Notes under the pieces: generated by a model | Told to the model about the DNA's origin: nothing | Seen by the model: the letters and a program-made list of their open reading frames with translations, nothing else | The model's database searches: none | In this document: in pieces, positions 1 through 8,183 of the stretch | How positions within the stretch are numbered: the first letter of the stretch is position 1 | How the letters are laid out: each line of letters opens with the position of its first letter | Assembly: GCA_030747885.1 (NCBI GenBank) | Contig: JASLJW010000023.1 | Location: 1 to 12,021 of the forward strand | Source of the DNA: Candidatus Thalassarchaeaceae archaeon | Lineage (GTDB): Archaea > Thermoplasmatota > Poseidoniia > Poseidoniales > Thalassarchaeaceae | Length of the DNA: 12,021 bases | Direction of reading: 5' to 3' | Position numbers and translations under genes: made by a program

Positions 1-3000
1 CGAGATGTTGTAACCAATTCATGGCTAGCATCTTGGTCAACTCAGAATTGGCTTTCAGGGGATGAAGTCCAATCGATGAGTGTCACTGATGATTGGATTC
101 ACATTCTTGCAAATGATGTGTTGCATGTGTACAATGCTACATCAGTGGTATTCACTAGTACCATTGCTGCATCCAATTTTGGTATTTCCAATCCATCATC
201 TTTGATTCCATGGGTTGCAGGTGGCTTCCGAGGCCCAATCAACGAATCATTGCTCTTGATTGGCTCTTCTGGAGGCGTTTCGATGATTGAGGTTACGGAT
301 GTTCCATCAGTATCTTCGTCACGAATATTTGCAAATTCACCCACTTCTGAAGAAATGTTCAGCATTACTCGATTAGGGGATACCTACTGGATTGGGGGGT
401 CGGGTTGGATTGATCGCTTCGACAGCACAATCAATCAATGGATTCAACCGATTTCAACCGATGAAGATGGCAATTCAATATCCACTGATGGTTCGGATAT
501 TTATCTAGGCACAGTGGATTCTGGAATCATGGTTTTCGATCAGAATGGAACACTGTTGCGGACAATTGATGAGTCCTCCACTCCTTCAATTGCATTTGAT
601 GGTATCAGAGATATTTCCTATGACCAATTTACAGAAACAATGGTTATTGCTCATGGACAGAGAGGAGTTACAGTTTGGAATATTTCTACAGACACTACCA
701 CTGAATTCAACACCGAATCAGGAGGAACAACAGAACTCGAAGCCAATGATGTAGAAGATGTAGCTACAAGGGCAGGAGTTGCATATCTTAGCTCAGGTGA
801 AGACGGAGTTCTTCGAATTGACCTTACCACAAATTCGGTACTTCCTCCATGGCAGTCTTTGGGGGCAGATGCCCTAGATTTCGCTCCAATTGCTAGTGAT
901 GGATCTACTGTTTGGCTTGGCTTATCTGGATTCGGTGTATTGGTGTACGACCGAGTTACTGGAGAGATTCTCGATCGATGGGTAGCCACAGGAGGAAATA
1001 ACCCAGGGCAAGGTGGTGCAATGCAATCCAACTACGTAATGTCCCTAGAATATGACCCATATGGGGGAGTATTAGTTGGTACCGCTTTTGGGTTGGAACG
1101 ATTCACGAATGGACAGGGGCAATCCATATCCCAAAACGGAAGATTTGAACCGCGTGAATTTTTCGATACAGCATCAGATTCTAACAGTATTTGGGCAGCT
1201 ACTGATCGGGGATTATGCCGATATACATGGACATTCCAACGAGATGATTGTTGGGACGATGATGACGATATTCCTGATGATGTTCGTTCAGTTCGAGTCA
1301 TTTCAGCAACTCAAGTTTTGGTCGGAACAGAAAATGGAGCAGCAGTTTGGGATGTTACAAATGAGGAGGTTACTGAGGTATGGGAGGCTGGAGAAGAGAC
1401 CAACAATGCAAAGGTAGTGGTTCACAATGATGTGGCATATGTTGGATTTGATGGAGTAGGCATTCTTCGTTTTGATTTGATTAACAGTACATGGTTGACC
1501 CCTTGGGACACATCATCCAATCTCATCGATGGTAATGGTGTTACATCGATGGTACTTGGCCCCAATGGCAATACAATTTGGGCAGGAGGAAATTTTGGAT
1601 TAACAGAAATTGATCTTGCAACAGCCACTGTGGTAAGAGATTGGAACAAAGGCAGTAATTCTGGAGGCCCCACTTTATCTTCGTATGACCCAATGCATAT
1701 CACAATTCACAATGGAATTCTCCACTATGCGCAACAACAGAATTACCAGCAATCTCGAGATTTAATTTTCAGGATTAACCTTACTTCCAATACTAGTTTA
1801 TCTGAACTTGATGTAGGGCAGAGAATTGGAACTAGTGGAATTACCAATGGTTTGGGAATGGTGGGCGATGAACTTTGGATTGGAGTCACTCCTAGCCAGT
1901 GGTGGACTGGTGTAGGGGCAGTTGTTCGATGGAACGTATCCAATGCTTCATGGGCAGATACTTTGGATTCTACAGGTTCAATTGAACGAGTTAATGCACA
2001 ATATTTGGGAGATTGTTTCCCATTAGATCCTGCAGATTGTGAATTGTGGGTTGCTTATGGTGAGAACTACTTACGTCGCTTTAATGCTGCAAACATGTCT
2101 CTTCTTGGATCATGGGATGATGTTGAAGGGCGAATTCGTGGAATGGTAGAATGGGATGGAAACTACCTCTTCGCCTCTTTGAATGGGCTTCTCAGATTCG
2201 ATCCTACCAACGATACATGGTTGACTAGTTGGACTCCCAGCAATGGAGGCATGCCATCTTCTGGAGACGAAGATGTCTATTCCATGAAGATCATTGGTGA
2301 TGATTTGTGGGTTGGAACATACGCACAAAGTGGATGGCAAACCAATTCAGATGTTCATACGCTCAATGGTTCAACTGGTCAATGGACAAGCATTGCAGCT
2401 GGTTCTGGAAACCTTCCTTCTGGCTATCCTGCTGATTTTGCAGTATGTGCAGACATTGTCCATGTTGCAATGGGATATCTTGGATGGTGGGCCCCTGGTG
2501 GTATTGGCCGTTACGATACAACATCTTCCACATGGATTTCAGAATTTAGTTCACAAGGCGGAGAGATTCCTAATGACGATGTCCGTTCTTTAGCCTGTGA
2601 TGATGCCAATGAGATTCTATATTCTGGATTCGACACAGATGGAATTGGAGTAGGCCGTTACCTCTACGATGGACAAGATTTGAAACTTAGTGAAATTACT
2701 GCTCAGGATGGAATTTCTGAAGAAGCAGTTTTCCCTGGAGGTCTCTTATATCACAACAACAAATTGATGATTTCTCACCTTGCCAATAATCGAGGAGGGT
2801 TCTCTGTAATTGGAGTAGTTGGAGTGAATGTAGGCACAGGTTCTCTAGTTGATCCAGGATTGGAGACAGGCAGTATTGTTGTGAAACCATCCTCCTCTGG
2901 AACAGATGCCTATGCAATCGGCCGAAATGGAGGTAGTTCCGGAAACAGCAGAGTAGACTTACTTGATAACACTGGATTCACCCCCGGAGGAATTGATACA

Positions 3001-4200
3001 TTCACTGCCCTAAGCAGTGGCCGTGTTGTAGAAATTGTATCATCAGCAAACAAAGTATGGGCCCTTGTTGGAGAGGACGTTACCTCTGGACTTGGAAATT
3101 CAATTCTTGAAGGAACATTGGTAAATGGAGATGTTCGGTGGGACCGATCCTTTTCCCTTGGTGCTGAGACTGGCAATGAATTATTGTTGGATGGAACTGG
3201 GCTTTGGGTATCTAATGCAGGCTCAGGCCTCATTGGCATCGATCTAACTACTGGTATAGTTTACCCGATGGGGATCGGATTCCATTGGATGCATGATGGT
3301 CTTGCCAAATGGAATGGTGACCTCGTGGTGGGCCTAATGGGAACCGGATCAACAGCAGCAGGAGTACAGGTATTTGATACCACGAATTATACATTCGTTG
3401 ATGGCAAATTGGTTGCAGCACTTCCAAGCAACTACGTATTTGATTTCATTGAACATGATGGCCGAATTTGGGTTGCTACCCTTGCAGGTCTAGGAATATG
3501 GAATACAACAGTTCAGGATTGGGAAGACCCATTTACGCTACTTGATGGCCTACCAAATCCTGTAATTGTTCGGTTAGAAGTTGCAAATGGAAACCTATTG
3601 CTTGGAACCAAGGGTGGATTGGTGGAGTTGAATACCACGAACATGTCGATTGTAAGAACCCTTACCGGTCAGAGTGGATTGATGGGAACAACAGTGTCAG
3701 ATATTGCAGTGCTTGGACCAAATACTGTAGTAGACTCTAACGGAGTAACAACATCATTCCCGGCCACGGTTTTGGTGGCGCACGATGGTCAAGGAATAAC
3801 ACGGCCAGGATTTGCCGAAGTACCTCTAGCTACAATGAATCCAACAGTTACTCGAGCGATAGATATGATTCCTGATAACGATGTCAAATCCATATCTGCA
3901 GATATTTGGGGTGTTCACATCGCTACTGCAACAGCACCAACCGTACATTGGAATGCCACATCTGGTTCAATGGAAGATGGCCCAAATCCGTTTACAATGG
4001 CAGGTTATCCACCACAATTGATGATTAGTGATGGAACAGATGTAATTTCTTTGACTAATTTAGGTATTACATATCTTGCTGCAGGAGGGGACCATGCTGT
4101 TGATGATTTGATACAAGTGACCAATCAAAAGGGAGCCTATCTTGATTCTTCAGGACTTGCTACAGTAGGAATGGACGGCTTGCATTTGTTTAGCCCTATT
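1..4200 (+). repeat. Beta-propeller blade array (Reg_prop/YVTN-like) in the giant protein
   Basis: Degenerate repeats recur throughout. Each has a short strand ending in W-x-G or V-G-T, then G-[ILV]-x-x-[FYI]-D, then a turn with N-x-[ST]-x-W-x-x-x-[WF], then a strand starting D-V-x-S. Clear examples are NSTWLTPWDTSS, NDTWLTSWTPSNGG, SSTWISEFSSQGGEIPNDDV and VQDWEDPFTLLDGLPNP. This resembles the extracellular sensor propellers of hybrid two-component systems, where blades read IPSNSV...LWIGT..GL. No kinase domain follows here. The array is long enough for several seven- or eight-bladed propellers in series. The exact blade count and propeller boundaries cannot be set by eye. Confidence 0.75.
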
Positions 4201-7200
4201 TCACACATAGAGGAAGACCGATTCCGAAGCCGGCGCGCATCTCCGTTGAATGTTCTCATTGGTGGAAACTCAATCAATATCACGAATCAGACCCATCCAG
4301 GAAGAGCAATCGTTCTTGCCACACAAAACTCCGTAATTTCACTTCCAAGTATAGGTGCAGCGGGCCCTAACGGACTTCAACTGGTACAGAATGTTGTTAC
4401 TTCAGTAAGTCCAGTTCAAGGAGCGGCAACTTGGATGTCGACGACTTCACTCAATTACTCTGGAATCTGGGATCTCGCTTCCCTTGATTCAGGTGTAATG
4501 GGATTGGAGACGAGCCTTCAGGATGCAATTCGAAATGCCGCAATGACTCCAGACGGAAGAGAAGTCCATTTCCAATTACAAAGCCCAAGAAACGGGTCCA
4601 TGTGGGTCCGTTTGACATATGATTGGGAGCGAATAGAACAGCCCACAGAAGTTTTGGAATTCTATGACCGTCCTAATGATGGAGGGGGTGTTCTTGTTGC
4701 AAAATGGTCTCCATCCACAGATCATGGATGGGTTGCATATCGAATCTATATCTGGGAGACCTCAACATATCCGAATGGTTTGACTGCACAGGATATCCAA
4801 TCATCTGATCCCAGTTCAGCTATCACGTATGACGCTAGGATTCCAGTATGGGCATCAGTCGCAGCCGAATTAACAACCTCGTTAGGACAAGCGTTGGAAG
4901 ATGGCAAAGAATACGGAATTAGCATTGTAACTGAATATTCTGGAGCACAATTGGGCGAACCATCCAATTTCGCTACATTTGCAACTCCTATTGATGATGT
5001 ACCAGCACCCCCTGAGTGGGCAAATGCAACAATGAATCCTGACCAAGAGGGCCAGATGATTCTAGAATGGGCTGCCTGTACTGAATTGGATCCAGCATTC
5101 ATGCATTTCTGGCGAACACCCTTCCCACTTACAGATGTCCAGAACGTTCCGTTCAACAGAGCAATAGGGGTCCCATTCAGTGAAGCAAACACAACCACAT
5201 TCAATGTGCCATTAAATCAAATGATTTGGGTTGGCCTAGTTTGCACGGATGAAGAAGGCCAGTATGATGCTGCGAATGCAACAATCATTGGTCCGGTAGT
5301 CTGGACATCTGAAGTTGATGATGGAATCCCTCCAGCCCCGATAGAAGATTTGGATGCTTTCGATACTCCTGATGACGAGGGAGGAAGAATAACGCTTGAA
5401 TGGAGTCCGAATGAAGAAGATGATTGTGCTTACTACGCAGTTTACGGCAAGGTTGCAGACTCAGATACCATTCCAGATAATCTAGATGGTTGGGACATTA
5501 TACAATATGTTCCATCTTGTGATATTTTCCAAGGACCTGGTCAAGGAGGTAGACCCGGTCAAGGAGGCCCCCCAACTCCAGATGATGGAATGATTCGAAT
5601 CACAGTTAGTGATATTTCAGGCCGGCCAATCCAAGATGGAGTAGTACATTGGTTTGCTGTAGTGGCGGTTGATTTCTGGGAAAATTCCGATACTGAAAAT
5701 GTGACGATTGTATCTGCATCTTCCTTGGCCAATATTGGCCCAGATCCACCAGATCGAATTCAAGGTGTTGAAGCATGGGATACTCCTGATGATGATGGCA
5801 CTAGTATCGATGTAAGTTGGACCCCTGGATTTGAACCGGATTTGGATCACTATACTGTATGGGTTTCAGAACATCCAGTAGTTACAGTCGGTCCAAAGTG
5901 GAATGTGTGTGAATCAGATCCAGAATCTTGTGGCTTAATTTTGGTTGACCAGAGAAGATGGAATCAAGAACGTATTGAAGTGACTATAGACACTGCTCTA
6001 TTGGGTGGAAGCTCAGTAAGTGGTGCAACACCTTCCCCTATTGTTCCAGATATCACATTGTATGTCGCAGTTTCCGCTCACGATATTTCTGGCAATGCTT
6101 TCTTGACACAACTTGAAACTGTGAATGTAGTTCCAATTGATAATCGTGGTGATATCACTCCACCAAATCGTCTTGATGCACCAACCCTTTCAGATCGTCC
6201 AGATGATATGGGAGATGGCCTTCTTGTTGATTTCGAACTTAGTCTTGCTAGTGATGTTGAAGAATACCTCATCTTTACTTCTTCATTACCATTTACAGAT
6301 GCCTCAACAATGGAACCTGCTGCAGTACTTTCCCGTTCACCTGAATTACCTGCAGAGGTTGAGATGTTTTCTGCAACCATCAATACTGACGAAGATCTAC
6401 CATTGAGCCCGGGAACACTGACTTGGGTCGCAGTAGTTCCTGTTGATTCATCAGGAAACGCCATCTATACTGATTTAGAGACGTCTAGTAGATCTCCGAT
6501 TGACAACTCACTTCTGGATCCGGGACTCCATCTACCTGAAATGACTGGTATAGTACTCCAATGGGTTGATGAAGGCACACAAATCAAGGCAGACTGGGAA
6601 ATTCAAAACGATCGAAACGTCAGATCATATTGGATTTACAGTTCATTGGAACCATTTGAGGATACACGTGAAGCAATATTGGTTGAATCCTATGTACAAG
6701 GAAATTCTTGGACATTTGAACCAATATGTGGACAACCCATTGACGTAGTAAACGAATCTGATGGAGCAGCAAATGAAACAGAGTGCAATGATGTTCCCCA
6801 TTATATTGCAATCGTTGCACATGATGGGGAAGTCCATCGAACGGGCGTAACCCCTCGAGCTCTAGCACCATGGGACCCAGCAGCACTTCCAAACCCAGGC
6901 GATACTGAAGATGCAGCTTGGTGGGCAGATTTATTCAATGCTCAAACCATCGTCATTTTATTATTGATGATAATGATCTTAGTTGCTTTAGTTGCCTTGA
7001 TGGTAGTTAGACGACGAGATCCAGCAGATGAGTGGGCCCACCTCGCTCAGGGAACTTATGGAATTCCACAACAATCTGCTTGGGACGATTCTCCATCTGA
7101 TGTAGAGGTACCACCTGGATTACCTGTTGCATCTACAGATTCCAAGGCTAGGGCAGTAGTGGAACCCCCTACCCCTCAACAAGTTGCTCCAGTCGACGAG

Positions 7201-7410
7201 TACAGTTATTCTAGACAGAGTGCAAAGGATTTGGTTCGAGATTATTCTCTTCCTTCAGAGGATTTCCTCGTCCAAGAAGCACGATATCACGACGATAACA
7301 AGGACCAGTATCTAGATCCAGTTGAACTCAAGAGTGCAGCAGAAGCGCTTCGTTCGGGAGAACCAAAGTCAGACGATCTCGACATGTCATTCCTCGATGA
7401 TTTGCTCTGA
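1..7410 (+). CDS. Giant cell-surface propeller/FN3-like protein with C-terminal membrane anchor (5' partial)
   Basis: The reading frame is open from base 1 to the TGA at 7408, giving 2469 visible residues; residue 1 here is the codon at base 1. The ATG at 76 is not the start, because residues 6-23 already form a blade loop (NSWLASW...GDEV) like later ones. Order: propeller blades (residues 1 to ~1400), beta-rich connector (~1400-1547), six FN3-like modules (~1548-2294), one hydrophobic helix (2316-2336) followed by three arginines, then a tail of about 133 residues with an EF-hand loop at 2431-2442. More than twenty N-x-S/T sequons and paired cysteines suit an exported, glycosylated protein. 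The arginines after the helix predict outside propellers and an inside tail. The N-terminus, presumably with a signal peptide, lies outside the window. Function is unknown; adhesion or polymer binding is only a guess. It may be cotranscribed with the pab genes, 35 nt downstream. Confidence 0.9.
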   Translation, partial: RDVVTNSWLASWSTQNWLSGDEVQSMSVTDDWIHILANDVLHVYNATSVVFTSTIAASNFGISNPSSLIPWVAGGFRGPINESLLLIGSSGGVSMIEVTDVPSVSSSRIFANSPTSEEMFSITRLGDTYWIGGSGWIDRFDSTINQWIQPISTDEDGNSISTDGSDIYLGTVDSGIMVFDQNGTLLRTIDESSTPSIAFDGIRDISYDQFTETMVIAHGQRGVTVWNISTDTTTEFNTESGGTTELEANDVEDVATRAGVAYLSSGEDGVLRIDLTTNSVLPPWQSLGADALDFAPIASDGSTVWLGLSGFGVLVYDRVTGEILDRWVATGGNNPGQGGAMQSNYVMSLEYDPYGGVLVGTAFGLERFTNGQGQSISQNGRFEPREFFDTASDSNSIWAATDRGLCRYTWTFQRDDCWDDDDDIPDDVRSVRVISATQVLVGTENGAAVWDVTNEEVTEVWEAGEETNNAKVVVHNDVAYVGFDGVGILRFDLINSTWLTPWDTSSNLIDGNGVTSMVLGPNGNTIWAGGNFGLTEIDLATATVVRDWNKGSNSGGPTLSSYDPMHITIHNGILHYAQQQNYQQSRDLIFRINLTSNTSLSELDVGQRIGTSGITNGLGMVGDELWIGVTPSQWWTGVGAVVRWNVSNASWADTLDSTGSIERVNAQYLGDCFPLDPADCELWVAYGENYLRRFNAANMSLLGSWDDVEGRIRGMVEWDGNYLFASLNGLLRFDPTNDTWLTSWTPSNGGMPSSGDEDVYSMKIIGDDLWVGTYAQSGWQTNSDVHTLNGSTGQWTSIAAGSGNLPSGYPADFAVCADIVHVAMGYLGWWAPGGIGRYDTTSSTWISEFSSQGGEIPNDDVRSLACDDANEILYSGFDTDGIGVGRYLYDGQDLKLSEITAQDGISEEAVFPGGLLYHNNKLMISHLANNRGGFSVIGVVGVNVGTGSLVDPGLETGSIVVKPSSSGTDAYAIGRNGGSSGNSRVDLLDNTGFTPGGIDTFTALSSGRVVEIVSSANKVWALVGEDVTSGLGNSILEGTLVNGDVRWDRSFSLGAETGNELLLDGTGLWVSNAGSGLIGIDLTTGIVYPMGIGFHWMHDGLAKWNGDLVVGLMGTGSTAAGVQVFDTTNYTFVDGKLVAALPSNYVFDFIEHDGRIWVATLAGLGIWNTTVQDWEDPFTLLDGLPNPVIVRLEVANGNLLLGTKGGLVELNTTNMSIVRTLTGQSGLMGTTVSDIAVLGPNTVVDSNGVTTSFPATVLVAHDGQGITRPGFAEVPLATMNPTVTRAIDMIPDNDVKSISADIWGVHIATATAPTVHWNATSGSMEDGPNPFTMAGYPPQLMISDGTDVISLTNLGITYLAAGGDHAVDDLIQVTNQKGAYLDSSGLATVGMDGLHLFSPISHIEEDRFRSRRASPLNVLIGGNSINITNQTHPGRAIVLATQNSVISLPSIGAAGPNGLQLVQNVVTSVSPVQGAATWMSTTSLNYSGIWDLASLDSGVMGLETSLQDAIRNAAMTPDGREVHFQLQSPRNGSMWVRLTYDWERIEQPTEVLEFYDRPNDGGGVLVAKWSPSTDHGWVAYRIYIWETSTYPNGLTAQDIQSSDPSSAITYDARIPVWASVAAELTTSLGQALEDGKEYGISIVTEYSGAQLGEPSNFATFATPIDDVPAPPEWANATMNPDQEGQMILEWAACTELDPAFMHFWRTPFPLTDVQNVPFNRAIGVPFSEANTTTFNVPLNQMIWVGLVCTDEEGQYDAANATIIGPVVWTSEVDDGIPPAPIEDLDAFDTPDDEGGRITLEWSPNEEDDCAYYAVYGKVADSDTIPDNLDGWDIIQYVPSCDIFQGPGQGGRPGQGGPPTPDDGMIRITVSDISGRPIQDGVVHWFAVVAVDFWENSDTENVTIVSASSLANIGPDPPDRIQGVEAWDTPDDDGTSIDVSWTPGFEPDLDHYTVWVSEHPVVTVGPKWNVCESDPESCGLILVDQRRWNQERIEVTIDTALLGGSSVSGATPSPIVPDITLYVAVSAHDISGNAFLTQLETVNVVPIDNRGDITPPNRLDAPTLSDRPDDMGDGLLVDFELSLASDVEEYLIFTSSLPFTDASTMEPAAVLSRSPELPAEVEMFSATINTDEDLPLSPGTLTWVAVVPVDSSGNAIYTDLETSSRSPIDNSLLDPGLHLPEMTGIVLQWVDEGTQIKADWEIQNDRNVRSYWIYSSLEPFEDTREAILVESYVQGNSWTFEPICGQPIDVVNESDGAANETECNDVPHYIAIVAHDGEVHRTGVTPRALAPWDPAALPNPGDTEDAAWWADLFNAQTIVILLLMIMILVALVALMVVRRRDPADEWAHLAQGTYGIPQQSAWDDSPSDVEVPPGLPVASTDSKARAVVEPPTPQQVAPVDEYSYSRQSAKDLVRDYSLPSEDFLVQEARYHDDNKDQYLDPVELKSAAEALRSGEPKSDDLDMSFLDDLL
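4642..6880 (+). repeat. Six fibronectin-III-like modules, several with an Asp-rich D-x-P-[DN]-D loop
   Basis: Modules begin near residues 1548, 1668, 1777, 1915, 2053 and 2171. Most open with a proline-rich hinge (APPEW, PPAPIEDL, PPDRIQG, PPNRLDA) and have a core W-x-P...D...Y-x-[VI]-[YW] pattern typical of Ig/FN3 folds. Four carry an acidic turn just before the core tryptophan strand: DRPNDGGG (1556), DTPDDEGG (1788), DTPDDDG (1927) and DRPDDMG (2065). The second module has a weaker NPDQEGQ at 1679. Cysteine pairs within modules 2, 3, 4 and 6 could form disulfides, as expected outside the cell. Likely role: a stalk that projects the propellers from the membrane. The FN3 assignment rests on pattern only. 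Confidence 0.65.
5539..5567 (+). repeat. Two-copy 11-bp direct repeat encoding a Gly-Gln-Gly-Gly insert
   Basis: GGTCAAGGAGG occurs at 5539-5549 and again at 5557-5567, a period of 18 nt. It encodes GQGG twice within the loop FQGPGQGGRPGQGGPPTP of the third FN3-like module, shortly after the second cysteine of that module. It looks like a flexible loop insertion by short duplication. Its Gly-Gln composition resembles the long GQ tract of the secreted protein at the right edge. Confidence 0.8.
6946..7008 (+). other. C-terminal transmembrane anchor of the giant protein
   Basis: Twenty-one uncharged residues starting TIVILLLMIM, preceded by an aromatic/acidic stretch (AAWWADLFN) and followed at once by RRRD. 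The positive-inside rule predicts that the preceding ~2300 residues are extracellular and the ~133 following are cytoplasmic. Confidence 0.92.
7291..7326 (+). other. Single EF-hand calcium-binding loop in the cytoplasmic tail
   Basis: The twelve codons encode DDNKDQYLDPVE. This fits the EF-hand loop: D at 1, N at 3, D at 5, carbonyl position Y at 7, hydrophobic L at 8, D at 9 and the bidentate E at 12. The usual Gly at 6 is Gln. A helix-forming stretch precedes it (SEDFLVQEARYH) and another follows (LKSAAEALRSG), so a full helix-loop-helix is likely. It lies about 95 residues beyond the membrane helix. The protein ends in DLDMSFLDDLL, an acidic and hydrophobic terminus that could dock a partner (inference). 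Confidence 0.7.
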
Positions 7411-7433
7411 TTACAGGGCATAGATGTTTGAAT

Positions 7434-7439
7434 GGTGAT
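7434..7439 (+). promoter_or_regulatory. Shine-Dalgarno sequence selecting the ATG at 7446
   Basis: GGTGAT matches the 3' half of the AGGAGGTGAT consensus and lies 6 nt before ATG 7446. The alternative upstream start TTG 7428 has only AGGG (7415-7418), 9 nt away. Confidence 0.5.
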
Positions 7440-7445
7440 TATGAA

Positions 7446-8183
7446 ATGGTAGACGGACAACCTCAATCATTGGTTTTTACAACTTGTCGCTTCAATGAAT
7501 CTGGACAAGTACTAGCATGGAATCTCCATCTTAATCGAATGGAAGAGGCAGCAGAAAAAATCCGATGCCAGAAACCGGATTCCACTTCTCTGCACGAAGC
7601 TCTCCAATCATCGATCAATGAGCATGGACCTAGAGAGGGATTGGCTAGATTGGAATGGACATCCAAAGGAGAGGTAAATTGTGAAACAAGGGACATTCAA
7701 TCACTTCCTTCGCCTTTGGTTGCGATTACCTACCCTGCCCCTCAATGGCCCCGCCGTCTTCGAGGAATTAAGCATGGTTCTTGGGAACAATACTTGAAGG
7801 CTGGAGAATCTGCCAAATCAGCCGGCGCAGACATCGCCCTCCTTGTTCACAACCATACAATTGTGGATGCAGATCGAGCCACACCGATTCTTCTTGACGA
7901 AAATGGTTTGGCATATTCTCCTGGACCAGACCAAGGGGGGGTGGCATCCATCACGTTATCGTTGATTACTGAACATCTAGAAAAAAATGGCATCCCCTTG
8001 AGACGTGCATTTTTGACAGATGAGATGCTTCTCCGATGCAAAGAAATGGTAGTGGTAGGAACAGGTCTTGGAGTCCTCCCAATTGGGGAAATTGACGGAG
8101 TAGACATTTCTATTGGAAACCATTTGACCAATATTATCACAGATGCATTGAAGATTGCATGGGAAGGAACGCAACATGGGTGA
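7446..8183 (+). CDS. pabC: Class IV PLP enzyme, probable 4-amino-4-deoxychorismate lyase
   Basis: The product is 245 residues from ATG 7446; starting at TTG 7428 would add six. It matches the fold-type IV aminotransferase family. An N-terminal stretch LVFTTCRFNESGQVLAWNLH then LNRM corresponds to the family's FETIR...L..HL.RL. The candidate PLP lysine is K109 in GIKHG. The segment IVDADRATPILL replaces the usual E...(S/A)N-hydrophobic stretch, and VVVGTGLGVLPIGEIDG near the C-terminus matches the family's T-G-x-x-x-V-x-P-[IV] region. It is short for the family because the N-terminal domain is trimmed. Location directly before pabBA supports the last step of p-aminobenzoate synthesis, release of pyruvate from aminodeoxychorismate. 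Caution: the Glu is Asp, the Asn is Thr, and the family's G-[IV]-x-R arginine is missing (GVASI), so a related transaminase activity cannot be excluded. Confidence 0.75.
   Translation: MVDGQPQSLVFTTCRFNESGQVLAWNLHLNRMEEAAEKIRCQKPDSTSLHEALQSSINEHGPREGLARLEWTSKGEVNCETRDIQSLPSPLVAITYPAPQWPRRLRGIKHGSWEQYLKAGESAKSAGADIALLVHNHTIVDADRATPILLDENGLAYSPGPDQGGVASITLSLITEHLEKNGIPLRRAFLTDEMLLRCKEMVVVGTGLGVLPIGEIDGVDISIGNHLTNIITDALKIAWEGTQHG
8164..8169 (+). promoter_or_regulatory. Shine-Dalgarno sequence selecting the ATG at 8176
   Basis: AAGGAA lies 6 nt before ATG 8176. The earlier in-frame ATG at 8155 has no such motif and would lengthen the overlap with pabC. The site is inside pabC, so translation of the two genes is probably coupled. 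Confidence 0.6.

Noticed and set aside
7424..7438. Four-codon ORF MFEW before pabC, with AGGG 5 nt upstream
   Set aside because: A Trp-containing mini-peptide before a chorismate operon is tempting as a leader, but so short a frame is expected by chance and no attenuator hairpin is evident.
8155..8175. Upstream ATG start for pabBA at 8155
   Set aside because: It has no ribosome site; AAGGAA is correctly placed for ATG 8176.
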